A program made the position numbers and the translations under genes. A model generated the notes under the pieces. The model saw only the letters and a list, made by a program, of their open reading frames with translations, was not told the DNA's origin and did no database searches. A DNA stretch of 64,000 bases from an uncultured Roseateles sp. (GTDB lineage: Bacteria > Pseudomonadota > Gammaproteobacteria > Burkholderiales > Burkholderiaceae), in assembly GCA_946480605.1 (NCBI GenBank), contig CAMLKW010000003.1, positions 1 to 64,000 on the forward strand. Reading direction: 5' to 3'. Of the stretch, positions 24,665-33,892 are shown piece by piece. How positions within the stretch are numbered: the stretch's first letter is position 1; every line of letters starts with the position of its first letter.

Positions 24665-25915
24665 ATGCTGCGTCGTCAACTGCTGCACTTCGGTGCGTTC
24701 ACGCTGGGCGGCCTGCCCGTGTCGCTGGTGCGCGCGCAAGGCGCATCGCAGAAGAAGCTGGTCGTCGTCATGCTGCGCGGCGCGGTGGACGGGCTGTCCG
24801 TCGTCGCGCCCTACGGCGAGCGCGACTACGCCGAGGGACGGCCGCAGATCGCGCTGGCCGCACCCGGCGCCGAGGACGGGCTCATCAAGCTGGACTCGCT
24901 GTTCGGCCTGCACCCGTCGCTGGCCATGCTGAGGCGCCACTGGGACGGCGGCCAGCTGGCCTTCGTGCACGCCAGTGGCTCGCCCGACCCGACGCGCTCG
25001 CACTTCGACGCGCAGGACTACCTGGAGTCCGGCACGCCGGGCCGCAAGTCCACGCCCGACGGCTGGATGAACCGCCTGCTGACCGCGCTGCCCGGCGAGC
25101 CCGCACCCACGCGGGCGATCAGCCAGGGCAGCACGCCGCCGCGCATCTTTTCCGGCACGGCCAGCGTCGCCAGCCTGGGCCTGGGGCCCAACGCGCTGCA
25201 GCGCCGCGCCATCGACAACCCGCAGATGCAGGCGGGCCTGGCCAGGCTCTATGCGGGCGACGCGCCGCTCAGCGGCACGCTGCGCGACACCACCGAGGGC
25301 CGAGAAGGCATGGCGCGCAGCATGGGCGCAGGCAACGCGATGGCAGGCGGCGGCGGGCGGTCGATGGATCCCACGGCCGACGCCGGCGCGCCGTCCGCGC
25401 GCAGCTTCGCGGCCGACGCGCTGCGGCTGGGCACGCTGATCCGCAAGGACCCGCACACCCAGCTGGCCTTCACCGCCGTGGGCGGCTGGGACACCCACGT
25501 CAACCAGGGCGCCGCACGCGGCCAGCTCGCCAACCGGCTGGCCAGCCTGGGCGAAGGGCTGGACGCGCTGGCTCGCGGCCTGGGCGATGCCTATCAGGAC
25601 ACGGTCATCGTCGTCGTCAGCGAGTTCGGCCGCACCGTGCGCCAGAACGGCAACGGCGGCACCGACCACGGCCGCGGCAACGTCATGTGGCTGATGGGCG
25701 GTGCCGTGGCCGGCGGCCAGGTGCTGGGCGACTGGCCGGGGCTGGACAAGGCCGCGCTGGCCGACGGCCGCGACCTGGCCGTCACCACCGACTTCCGCCA
25801 GGTGCTGGCGCCGGTGCTGCAGCGCCACCTGGGTCTGTCGGAAACCGCGCTGGCAACAGTGTTTCCGCAGTCACCGCAGACTTGGCGTCACGCGGACAAG
25901 CTGGTGCGTGCCTGA
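24665..25915 (+). CDS. DUF1501 family protein
   Basis: 416 residues. The N-terminal LRRQLLHFGAFTLGG looks like a Tat or Sec signal ending near VRAQG. The family core is KKLVVVMLRGAVDGLSVVAPYGE, HPSLAMLRRHWDGGQLAFVHASGSPDPTRSHFDAQDYLE and VSEFGRTVRQNGNGGTDHGRGNVMWLMGG, an alkaline-phosphatase-like metal-binding fold with the THG/DHG histidines. The function of the family is unknown. It forms an operon with the DUF1800 gene 8 bp upstream. Confidence 0.92.
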   Translation: MLRRQLLHFGAFTLGGLPVSLVRAQGASQKKLVVVMLRGAVDGLSVVAPYGERDYAEGRPQIALAAPGAEDGLIKLDSLFGLHPSLAMLRRHWDGGQLAFVHASGSPDPTRSHFDAQDYLESGTPGRKSTPDGWMNRLLTALPGEPAPTRAISQGSTPPRIFSGTASVASLGLGPNALQRRAIDNPQMQAGLARLYAGDAPLSGTLRDTTEGREGMARSMGAGNAMAGGGGRSMDPTADAGAPSARSFAADALRLGTLIRKDPHTQLAFTAVGGWDTHVNQGAARGQLANRLASLGEGLDALARGLGDAYQDTVIVVVSEFGRTVRQNGNGGTDHGRGNVMWLMGGAVAGGQVLGDWPGLDKAALADGRDLAVTTDFRQVLAPVLQRHLGLSETALATVFPQSPQTWRHADKLVRA

Positions 25916-25946
25916 CACGGTTCAAGCCTCTCGCGGGGAGATGGAC

Positions 25947-26036
25947 ATGACGCGAATCCCGTTCTCGCCCTTCGGCCTGTGCACGGCGGTGGCCGTGCTG
26001 GCCTACTGCTTCCTCGTTGCGACCGGCATCGCCTGA
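25947..26036 (+). CDS. 29-residue single-pass membrane peptide
   Basis: A short frame MTRIPFSPFGLC... has one hydrophobic helix of about 18 residues (TAVAVLAYCFLVATGIA). GGGGAG sits 6 nt before this ATG; an in-frame ATG two codons earlier overlaps that site and is less likely. The stop shares a base with the next start (TGATG), the same junction used by well-supported gene pairs in this window. No family was recognised. It could be a small membrane regulator or an accessory to the tautomerase-like gene. Confidence 0.55.
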   Translation: MTRIPFSPFGLCTAVAVLAYCFLVATGIA

Positions 26037-26401
26037 TGCCCATCGTGGACGTGTGCTGGGTCGGCGATGCGCCGGGCCCGGATCTGGCGCCGCGCTTCGC
26101 CGACGCCATCGGCGACGCGCTCGGTGCTGCGCCGGGCCGCGTCTGGGTGCGGGTCATGCACCTGCCGGCCGCGCATTACGCCGAGAACGGAGGCTCGCTG
26201 CAGGGCGCCCTGCCGCTGTTCGTCACCATCCTGCATGCCTGCCCGCCGACCGGTGCCGCGCTGCGCGACGAGATCGCCACGCTGACGCAGGCGCTGGCCG
26301 GGCTCAGCGGCCGCCCGGCCGAGCGCGTGCATCTGGTCTACGCGCCGGCCGGCGCCGGGCGCATCTCCTTCGGCGGCCGGCTGGTCGAACCGGCCGGCTG
26401 A
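26036..26401 (+). CDS. Tautomerase superfamily-like protein
   Basis: 121 residues starting Met-Pro (MPIVDVCWVG), consistent with the catalytic N-terminal proline of 4-oxalocrotonate tautomerase/CHMI/MIF proteins after Met removal. The rest fits a beta-alpha-beta repeat: FADAIGDALGAAPGRVWVRVMHL in the first half and AERVHLVYAPAGAGRISFGGRLV in the second, the latter like the C-terminal strand pair of MIF-type proteins. No signal peptide. Substrate unknown. The start overlaps the upstream membrane peptide stop. Confidence 0.7.
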   Translation: MPIVDVCWVGDAPGPDLAPRFADAIGDALGAAPGRVWVRVMHLPAAHYAENGGSLQGALPLFVTILHACPPTGAALRDEIATLTQALAGLSGRPAERVHLVYAPAGAGRISFGGRLVEPAG

Positions 26402-26419
26402 GGTCCGCCCCGGTCGGAC

Positions 26420-26443
26420 TGTCCGGACACTGTCCGCGGACAG
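26420..26443. promoter_or_regulatory. Two adjacent GTCC/GGAC palindromes, candidate activator site
   Basis: TGTCCGGACA (26420-26429) is a perfect 10-bp palindrome and CTGTCCGCGGACAG (26430-26443) a perfect 14-bp palindrome, side by side, with further GTCGGAC and GTCCGC half-sites around them. Their centre is about 80 bp upstream of the predicted +1 of the sigma-54 promoter at 26486, the usual place for enhancer-binding protein sites. The NtrC-like regulator at 6268-7611 is the only such activator in the window and a candidate binder. Confidence 0.6.
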
Positions 26444-26485
26444 CGTCCGCGACGCCAAGTGCTTGATTCGCAAGGGCAGGTCCGC

Positions 26486-26500
26486 TGGCACGTGGCTTGC
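26486..26500 (+). promoter_or_regulatory. Sigma-54 (-24/-12) promoter of the export operon
   Basis: TGGCACGTGGCTTGC matches the sigma-54 consensus TGGCAC-N5-TTGC at every fixed base, with correct GG-to-GC spacing. The predicted start of transcription, about 12 nt after the -12 GC, falls at or within 2-3 nt of the adaptor gene's ATG at 26514, which would give a nearly leaderless mRNA. No other in-frame start is near in the adaptor. Confidence 0.75.
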
Positions 26501-26513
26501 GAACTGAGCGGCC

Positions 26514-27791
26514 ATGAACACCGGCTTCCGTGACACCTCCGAGCAGGACCGCCCGCTCGCCCGACCCTCCCGGCGCTGGCCGCTGCTGCTGGCCGGCGGC
26601 GTGGCGCTGGCGGCCGTACTGGCCTTCACCGTCGGCCCGCGCGTCAAGCGCCTGCTGTCCGCCGACAGCACCGTCAGCGTCGCCCGGCTGGGCATCGCGA
26701 CGGTGGACGTGGCGCCGCTGACGCGCGACGTGGCCGGCGAGGGCCGCGTGGTGGCCGCGCAGAGCCCCACGCTGTTCGCGCAGGGCGCCGGCACGGCCAC
26801 GCTGCTGGTCAAGGCGGGCGACCCCGTCAAGCAGGGCCAGGTGCTGGCCCGCGTGGACTCGCCGGAGCTGACCAACCGCCTCGCGCAGGAGCGCAGCAAC
26901 GTGGACGCGCTGCGCGCCGACCTGGCCCGCGCCGAGGTCGAGGCCCGCCAGCAGGCCGCCGCGCTGCAGAGCGCCTACGAGAACGCCCGCATCGACCAGC
27001 AGACCGCGCAGAACGACCTGGCCCGCCAGACCCAGGCCTTCGAGGCCGGCGCCACCGCGCGCATGCAGGTGGATCGTGCCCAGGACGCATTGGCCAAGGC
27101 CAGGCTGGCGCTGGACCAGGCCAGCGCCTTGCGCGGCCTGAAGACCGACAGCCTGAAGCTGGACGTGCAGGCCAAGCAGAGCGCGCTGGCGCGCCAGCAG
27201 TTGCTGGTGGCCGACCTGGAGCGCCAGGTGGGCGAGCTGCAGGTGCGCTCGCCGGTGGACGGCCAGGTGGGCCAGCTCTTCATCGCCGACCGCACCAACG
27301 TGGCCCGCGACGCCAGGCTGCTGTCGGTCATCGACCTGTCGGCGCTGGAGGTGCAGATGCAGGTGGCCGAGAGCTTCGCCCGCGAGCTGCAGCCCGGCAT
27401 GCCCGGCGAGATCAGCGGCAACGGCCAGCGCTGGCAGGGCCAGGTCAGCTCGGTGTCGCCCGAGGTCGTCAACGGCGAGGTCAGCGCACGGCTGCGCTTT
27501 GCCGGCGCGCAGCCGGAGCAGCTGCGCCAGAACCAGCGCCTGAGCGTGCGCGTGCTGCTGGACCGCCGCGACCAGGTGCTGGGCGTCGCGCGCGGCAGCT
27601 TCGTGGACGAGAGCGGCGGCAGCTATGCCTACGTGCTGCGCGGCGGCGTGGCCGAGAAGGTGGCCGTCAAGCTGGGCGCGCGCTCGCTGGAGCGGGTCGA
27701 GGTGGTGTCGGGCCTGAAGGCCGGCGACCGCGTCGTCATCTCCGGCGCCGACAACTTCAAGGGCGCGGACCGCGTGCTCGTTGCGGATTGA
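26514..27791 (+). CDS. MacA/HlyD-type periplasmic adaptor of an ABC exporter
   Basis: 425 residues: cytoplasmic N-terminus (1-22), one membrane helix (about 23-41), then the adaptor fold. GTATLLVKAGDPVKQGQVLARVDSPEL is the biotinyl-lipoyl half, followed by a long coiled-coil hairpin (about 120-240), LQVRSPVDGQVGQLF, and beta-barrel and membrane-proximal domains ending near residue 420. In MacAB-TolC-type systems the adaptor bridges the inner-membrane ABC protein to the outer-membrane channel. ATPase, TolC-like and two permease genes follow, but only after a 661-bp spacer holding a long inverted repeat. No ribosome site is visible ahead of the ATG. Confidence 0.92.
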   Translation: MNTGFRDTSEQDRPLARPSRRWPLLLAGGVALAAVLAFTVGPRVKRLLSADSTVSVARLGIATVDVAPLTRDVAGEGRVVAAQSPTLFAQGAGTATLLVKAGDPVKQGQVLARVDSPELTNRLAQERSNVDALRADLARAEVEARQQAAALQSAYENARIDQQTAQNDLARQTQAFEAGATARMQVDRAQDALAKARLALDQASALRGLKTDSLKLDVQAKQSALARQQLLVADLERQVGELQVRSPVDGQVGQLFIADRTNVARDARLLSVIDLSALEVQMQVAESFARELQPGMPGEISGNGQRWQGQVSSVSPEVVNGEVSARLRFAGAQPEQLRQNQRLSVRVLLDRRDQVLGVARGSFVDESGGSYAYVLRGGVAEKVAVKLGARSLERVEVVSGLKAGDRVVISGADNFKGADRVLVAD

Positions 27792-27836
27792 GGCTGTTGA
27801 TGGATGCTCGGTCGACACATGCGGCTCATCGTGAGA

Positions 27837-28398
27837 TTGCCGGGAGTCCCGCCCGGCGGCGGGGTAACTTTCTTTTGCGGGGCCAAAAGAAAGTCACCAA
27901 AGAAAAGGCCCTTAACCGCACTCCAGCACCACATGCACAAACAACGCCGTGCAACAACCGGACGGCTGCCTCCCAGACGCGACCCGCTGCGCTCTCGCCG
28001 CTGTCCTTGTCACGAGCATCATGGATCGCATCACCTGCCCGCCTAACGCGCGGCTGCACGCCGTGCTCACCAGAACAGCCAACACAGCGGCGCTCGGGCG
28101 CCGCGACCCAGGCACAGCATCCACCGGGGCGTCGCCCGAGCGACGCGGTATTCGCATTCGCTGGTGAGCCCGGCGTGCAGCCGGCGTTAAGCGGCGTGAA
28201 GGTCCGATCTATCCGGCTCGTCACAGGGACAGCGGCGAGAGCGAAGCGGCTCGCGTCTGTGCGCAATGACGGTGGTCGTTTTCGCGCGCCGTTGATGGCG
28301 GCGTCGGGATGGCTTGCGGTTAAGCGCCTCTCTTTTGGTGACTTTTCTCTGGCAAGACAGAGAAAAGTTACCCGCCCGCCGGGGTGGACTCCCGGCAA
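27837..28398. repeat. 562-bp long imperfect inverted repeat element
   Basis: The two 84-nt ends (27837-27920 and 28315-28398) are inverted copies of each other, both beginning TTGCCGGGAGTCC and ending CTTAACCGCA when read inward. Further inward, blocks near 27990-28085 and 28165-28260 are also inverted homologues (CTCTCGCCGCTGTCC and GGCTGCACGCCG occur in both). Each end has its own hairpin of 10 bp with a 6-nt loop: CTTTCTTTTG/CAAAAGAAAG at 27868-27893, and CTTTTCTCTG/CAGAGAAAAG at 28342-28367. Stem bases differ between copies yet pairing is kept. I recall similar TAACTTTCTTTTG repeats in other Burkholderiales. It lies inside the export operon, between adaptor and ATPase genes. Open frames through it are by-products of GC bias. 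Confidence 0.8.
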
Positions 28399-28452
28399 CG
28401 GCAGTCACGCGTAACGACACCGCTACTTAGACAAAGACAAGGACATCTCACC

Positions 28453-29148
<696 letters not shown>

Positions 29149-29155
29149 CCACACG

Positions 29156-30415
29156 ATGCGAGTTCCCTTCATCGTCCTCGCGCTGCTGGCCGCCACCGCG
29201 GCCCGCGCCGACGACCTGCTGCAGGTCTGGGCCCAGGCCCGCGCGGCCGACCCGCTGCTGCGCCAGGCCGCCGCGTTGACCGGCGCGCAGGACGCCAGCG
29301 CCCGCGAGGCCCGTGCCGCGTTGCTGCCGCAATGGCGATTGCAGAGCAGCGAGCTGCGCGAGAGCGGCGGCGCACGCTGGAACGTCACGACCAGCAGCGT
29401 CAGCCAGACGCTGGTCGACCTGGCGGCGCTGCGCGAGTGGGATGCCAGCCGCAGCCTCGCGTCGGCGCAGTCCGCCCGCCTGATTGCCGCCGAGCAGGCC
29501 GCACGCGAGCGCGTGGCCGAGGCCTATTTCGGCCTGCTGTCGGCCCAGGCCCAGCTGGCCACCGCGCGCGCCAACGAGGACGCCTTCGACCGCCAGGTTC
29601 GTGAGGCCGAGACGCGCTTCAAGTCCGGCCTGTCGGCCCAGGTCGAGGCCGACCAGTCGCGCGCCTACCGCGAGCTGGCCCGCACCAGCACGCTGGCGGC
29701 CGAAGCCCAGCTGGCCGACGCGCGCGAGGCGCTGGCCCAGCTGACCGGCAGCGCGCCGCAGCGCTTGCAGCCGCTGCGCGCCGCGCTGTCCGCCCAGCCG
29801 CTGCCCGACGACGCCGAGGCATGGGGCCAGCGTGCGCAGCAGGCCAACCCCGAACTGCAGGCGCTGCAGCTGGAGGTCCAGGCCAGCGAGCAGCGCCTCG
29901 CGTCGGCGCGGGCGGGCCACCTGCCCACGCTGAGCCTGGGGCTGGAGACGCAGCGCCAGCGCGGCGACATCCAGACCGGCCGCACGCCCACGCAGGTCGC
30001 GCTGCGGCTGACCGTGCCGCTGTTCGCCGGCGGCGCCACCAGCGCGGCGGCGGACCGCGCCGGCTTCCAGCGCGAGGCCGCGCGCGAGCAGCTCGAAGCC
30101 GGCCGCCGCGCCGTGCTGCGCGAGGTGCGCGCCCGCCACCTGGCCGTGGGCCAGGGCGAGGCCCAGCAGCGCGCCACCGAGGCCGCCGTGGCCGCCGCGC
30201 AGCGCGCGCTGGACGCCACCCGCACCGGCCTCACGCTGGGCACGCGCTCCACCACCGACCTGCTGCTGGCCATCCAGACCTTGGCGTCCGCGCAGAACGC
30301 CCAGACCCAGGCCCGCCACCGCCATGTGCTGGCGCTGCTGGCCCTGCACCAGGCCGCCGGCTCGCTGGGCGACACCGAGCTGGCCGCCGTGAACTCCCTG
30401 CTGGAGCAACCCTGA
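29156..30415 (+). CDS. TolC family outer-membrane channel
   Basis: 419 residues with a signal peptide (about 1-16, ARA-DD) and two internally similar halves of long amphipathic helices separated by short strands, the outer-membrane efflux protein (OEP) repeat. Helical segments are Ala/Glu/Gln/Arg-rich as expected for the alpha-barrel (about 130-200 and 300-390). Shorter than E. coli TolC, and without an evident lipobox. It is the outer-membrane exit for the exporter. Its stop shares a base with the next start (TGATG). Confidence 0.9.
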   Translation: MRVPFIVLALLAATAARADDLLQVWAQARAADPLLRQAAALTGAQDASAREARAALLPQWRLQSSELRESGGARWNVTTSSVSQTLVDLAALREWDASRSLASAQSARLIAAEQAARERVAEAYFGLLSAQAQLATARANEDAFDRQVREAETRFKSGLSAQVEADQSRAYRELARTSTLAAEAQLADAREALAQLTGSAPQRLQPLRAALSAQPLPDDAEAWGQRAQQANPELQALQLEVQASEQRLASARAGHLPTLSLGLETQRQRGDIQTGRTPTQVALRLTVPLFAGGATSAAADRAGFQREAAREQLEAGRRAVLREVRARHLAVGQGEAQQRATEAAVAAAQRALDATRTGLTLGTRSTTDLLLAIQTLASAQNAQTQARHRHVLALLALHQAAGSLGDTELAAVNSLLEQP

Positions 30416-31722
30416 TGTTTCTTCACTACCTCGAACTCGCCTGGCGCAACATCCTCGCCAGCAAGGGCCTGTCCGCGTTGATGGTGCTGGCGCTCGCTTT
30501 GGGCATCGGCGCCTGCATGACCACGCTGACCGTCTACCACGTGCTGTCCGGCGACCCCATACCGCACAAGAGCCAGCGTCTGTTCAACGTGCAGCTGGAC
30601 GCGGCCGACAAGGTCGGCTGGCAGGCCGGCGGGGAGCCCACCTTCGACCTGACGCGCTTCGACGCGACGGCGCTGCTGCGCGACGGCAAGGCCATGCGCC
30701 AGTCCATGTCCAGCGGCTTCAACACCGCCGTGTCGCTGCCGGACGCGCAGACCAAGCCCATCTTCTCCAGCGTGCGCTACACCTCGGCCGACTTCTTCGC
30801 CATGTTCGACGCGCCCTGGCAGCACGGCGGCGGCTGGAGCGCGGCCGACGACGCGGCCGAGGCGCGCGTGGCCGTCATCTCCTCGGCGCTGAACGAGAAG
30901 CTGTTCGGCGGCGCCAACAGCGTGGGCCGCGAGGTCATCGTGCGTGGCCAGCCGCTGCGCGTCATCGGCGTGCTCAAGCCCTGGAACGTGAAGCCCCACT
31001 TCTGGGACCTGACGCTGGGCAGCTACATCGACACTGAGGACTTCTACCTGCCGTTCTCCACCGCCATGGCGCTGAAGATGGGCCACTGGGGCAACATGAA
31101 CTGCTGGGCCCGCGGCGCCAATGGCGGCTCCTCGCTGGACCTGAGCGCGGCATGCGCCTGGGTGCAGTACTGGGTGGAGTTCGCCAAGCCCGAGGACGCC
31201 GCCGCCTACCGCGACTACCTGGTGGCCTACTCCGAGGCGCAGCGCAAGGCCGGCCGCTTCGAGCGGCCCACCAATGTGCGCCTGCGCAACGTGATGGACT
31301 GGCTGGGCGCGCAGAAGGTGCTGCCGGCCGACGTGCGGCTGCAGACCTGGCTGGCCTTCGGCTTCCTGGCCGTGTGCATCGTCAACATGGTGGGCCTGCT
31401 GCTGGCCAAGACGCTGCGCCGCAGCGGCGAGATCGGCGTGCGCCGTGCGCTGGGTGCCACCCGCGGCGACATCTTCCAGCAGTTCGTCGTCGAGGCCGGC
31501 GTGCTGGGCCTGGCCGGCGCGCTGCTGGGCCTGCTGCTCGCGCAGGCCGGCCTGTGGCTGGTGCGCCAGAGCCCCAACGACTACGCCCGCCTGGCCGAGC
31601 TGGACGCGTCCATGCTCGCGCTGACGCTGGGCCTGGCCCTGCTGGCCAGCCTGCTGGCGGGCCTGCTGCCGGCCTGGCGCGCCGCCCTCGTCACCCCCGC
31701 CGTTCAGCTCAAGGTGCAGTGA
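30415..31722 (+). CDS. FtsX/MacB-like ABC permease 1
   Basis: 435 residues. The N-terminal helix (LSALMVLALALGIGACMTTLTVYHVLSG) is followed by a large periplasmic MacB_PCD-type domain (about 50-300), then three membrane helices in the FtsX domain, which includes TLRRSGEIGVRRALGATRGDIFQQFVVEA, the cytoplasmic coupling loop typical of the family. A permease half-transporter that should pair with the second permease and the ATPase. Start and stop both use TGATG junctions. Confidence 0.93.
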   Translation: MFLHYLELAWRNILASKGLSALMVLALALGIGACMTTLTVYHVLSGDPIPHKSQRLFNVQLDAADKVGWQAGGEPTFDLTRFDATALLRDGKAMRQSMSSGFNTAVSLPDAQTKPIFSSVRYTSADFFAMFDAPWQHGGGWSAADDAAEARVAVISSALNEKLFGGANSVGREVIVRGQPLRVIGVLKPWNVKPHFWDLTLGSYIDTEDFYLPFSTAMALKMGHWGNMNCWARGANGGSSLDLSAACAWVQYWVEFAKPEDAAAYRDYLVAYSEAQRKAGRFERPTNVRLRNVMDWLGAQKVLPADVRLQTWLAFGFLAVCIVNMVGLLLAKTLRRSGEIGVRRALGATRGDIFQQFVVEAGVLGLAGALLGLLLAQAGLWLVRQSPNDYARLAELDASMLALTLGLALLASLLAGLLPAWRAALVTPAVQLKVQ

Positions 31723-32942
31723 TGAAAGACCTCTTCCCCATCCTCTCCACACTGCGCCGCCACAAGATCGCGGCCGGCCTCATCGTGCTGGAGGTGGCGC
31801 TGACCTGCGCCATCGTCACCAACGCGCTGCACCTGATCCAGACCCGCGTCGATGCGTTGAACACCGACAGCGGCCTGGCCGAGTCGGAAATGGCCGTGCT
31901 GAACCTGCGCGGCAGCAAGCCGCTGGCGCCGGAGCGCGTCGCGTCGGTCGTCGGCGAAGACCTCGCGCGGCTGCGCGCGCTGCCCGGCCTGAAGTCGGTC
32001 ACCGTGGCCAACCAGATCGCCTACGGCAACAACAGCAACAACAGCGGCGTGACGCTGGAGCCGGACAGCAGGGGCCTGCGCGTGTCCGCGGCGCAGTACG
32101 CGTCCGACGACCAGATGCTGCCGACCTTCGGGCTGCGGCTGCTGGAGGGGCGCAATTTCACGCCCGAGGAGGTGCTGGACAACTTCCAGGCGTTCAGCGT
32201 GCCCGAACCCAAGATCGGCCAGCTCATCGTCAACAAGGTCATGGCCGAGCGGCTGTTCCCGGGCCAGTCCGCGGTGGGCAAGACGGTCTACATCTTCGGC
32301 AGCTCGCCGTCCACCATCATCGGCGTCGTCGACACGCTCACGCACACGCAGCTGCACCGCGCGCGCGGCGACGGCGGCGGGGCAGCCATGATCCTGCCGT
32401 TGCGCGGCGGCGGCTCGTACATCATCCGTGCCGAGGCGGGCCAGCTGGAGGCGCAGATCAAGGCCGTCACGGCGGCGCTGGAGGCGGCGGACCCCAGCCG
32501 CGTCGTCACCCAGGCGCGGCCGGTGACGCAGATGCGCGCCGAGTTCTATGCGCAGGACCGCGCGATGGCCTGGCTGATGGGCGGCGTCTGCGTGGCGCTG
32601 CTGCTGGTGACGGCCATGGGCATCGTGGGCCTGGCCAGCTTCTGGGTGCAGCAGCGCACGCGCATGATCGGCACGCGCCGCGCGCTGGGCGCCACCGAGC
32701 GGCAGATCCGGCGCTACTTCCAGCTGGAGAACCTGCTGCTGACGAGCACGGGCATCGTCATCGGCATGGCCGGCGCCGCGGCCTTGAGCCAACTGCTGAT
32801 GCAGAGCTACGAGCTGCCGCGCCTGCCCTGGGTCTATCTGCCGGCCGGCGCCCTGTCCCTGTGGCTGCTGGGCCAGCTGGCCGTCTGGGTGCCGGCGCGG
32901 CGCGCCGCGCGGCTGTCGCCGGTCGCTGCCCTGCGCAGCTGA
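31722..32942 (+). CDS. FtsX/MacB-like ABC permease 2
   Basis: 406 residues with the same plan as its neighbour but clearly diverged: N-terminal helix (KIAAGLIVLEVALTCAIVTNAL), periplasmic domain with VNKVMAERLFPGQSAVGKTVYI, then three C-terminal helices and the coupling loop RTRMIGTRRALGATERQIRRYF. The pair probably forms a heterodimer over an ATPase dimer. Last gene of the export operon; the next gene starts 46 bp later and appears unrelated. Confidence 0.93.
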   Translation: MKDLFPILSTLRRHKIAAGLIVLEVALTCAIVTNALHLIQTRVDALNTDSGLAESEMAVLNLRGSKPLAPERVASVVGEDLARLRALPGLKSVTVANQIAYGNNSNNSGVTLEPDSRGLRVSAAQYASDDQMLPTFGLRLLEGRNFTPEEVLDNFQAFSVPEPKIGQLIVNKVMAERLFPGQSAVGKTVYIFGSSPSTIIGVVDTLTHTQLHRARGDGGGAAMILPLRGGGSYIIRAEAGQLEAQIKAVTAALEAADPSRVVTQARPVTQMRAEFYAQDRAMAWLMGGVCVALLLVTAMGIVGLASFWVQQRTRMIGTRRALGATERQIRRYFQLENLLLTSTGIVIGMAGAAALSQLLMQSYELPRLPWVYLPAGALSLWLLGQLAVWVPARRAARLSPVAALRS

Positions 32943-32988
32943 GGCCGGGCACCGCACTCGGACTCTCGCCGGCTGGCACCATGGCGGC

Positions 32989-33852
32989 ATGAATCGCACC
33001 GCCCCGTTCCGCCGCCTGGCCGGCATCGCATTGCTTGCCGTGATGGCACTGGGCCTGCAGGCCGGCTGCGCCTCGCTGGACGAGCGCCAGCGCGGCTGGA
33101 TCTTCCAGCCCGGCGACCGCACCTGGTCCGGCGGCCTGGCGGCGGCGCAGGGCATGGAAGACGTCTGGATCCCCTTCCGCAGCCCCTCGGCCGGTGCCGA
33201 CGTGCGCCTGCACGGCCTGTGGCTGCCGCAGCCCGACCCGGACGCGCCGGTGCTGCTGTACCTGCACGGCGCCCGCTACGACGTGCGCGGCAGTGCGCCG
33301 CGCATGCGCCGCATGCACGAGCTGGGCTTCGCGGTGCTGGGCGTGGACTACCGCGGCTTCGGCAAGAGCACGCCGGGCCTGCCGTCCGAGGCCCTGGCCG
33401 CCGAGGACGCCCGCGCCGCCTGGGACTGGGTCGCGCGCCAGCACCCCGGCGCGCGCCGCTTCATCTTCGGCCACTCGCTGGGCGGCGCCATCGGCGTGCA
33501 GCTGGCCAGCTCGGTGGCCGACGAGGCCGGCCTCATCGTGGAAGGCAGCTTCACGTCCATTCCCGACGTGGTGTCCACCTTCCGCTGGGGCTGGCTGCCG
33601 GTGTCGCCGCTGATCACGCAGCGTTTCGATGCCGCCTCGCGCGTGGCCGAGGTGGGCTCGCCGCTGCTGGTGGTGCACGGCAGCCGCGACAGCCTCATCC
33701 CCTACCGCCTGGGCCAGCAGCTGTTCGAGCGGGCCCGCGAGCCCAAGCGCTTCGTGCTGGTGGAGGGCGGCTCGCACCACAACACCAATGCGGTGGGCCA
33801 GGCGCAGTACCGCGAGGCGCTGGCCGAGTTGTTCGGACTGCAGCCCTCCTAG
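32989..33852 (+). CDS. Alpha/beta hydrolase lipoprotein
   Basis: 287 residues. A lipoprotein signal peptide ends in LQAGC with C27 as the lipidated residue, so it is membrane-anchored facing the periplasm. The hydrolase core has LLYLHGARYDVRG (oxyanion HG), LGVDYRGFGKS and nucleophile elbow IFGHSLGG with S163. VVHGSRDSLIP supplies the acid, and GGSHHNTNA near the C-terminus the histidine. Resembles the BEM46/serine aminopeptidase group. Substrate unknown. It follows the export operon closely but begins with its own start region. Confidence 0.9.
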   Translation: MNRTAPFRRLAGIALLAVMALGLQAGCASLDERQRGWIFQPGDRTWSGGLAAAQGMEDVWIPFRSPSAGADVRLHGLWLPQPDPDAPVLLYLHGARYDVRGSAPRMRRMHELGFAVLGVDYRGFGKSTPGLPSEALAAEDARAAWDWVARQHPGARRFIFGHSLGGAIGVQLASSVADEAGLIVEGSFTSIPDVVSTFRWGWLPVSPLITQRFDAASRVAEVGSPLLVVHGSRDSLIPYRLGQQLFERAREPKRFVLVEGGSHHNTNAVGQAQYREALAELFGLQPS

Positions 33853-33892
33853 CCATCTGCCCTCCTATGATCCCCGCAGGGGGATCCAGGCG

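Noticed and set aside
27788..28414. Open frames on both strands through the long inverted repeat
   Set aside because: The frames on the two strands encode similar peptides because the element is palindromic; no ribosome site or family was seen.
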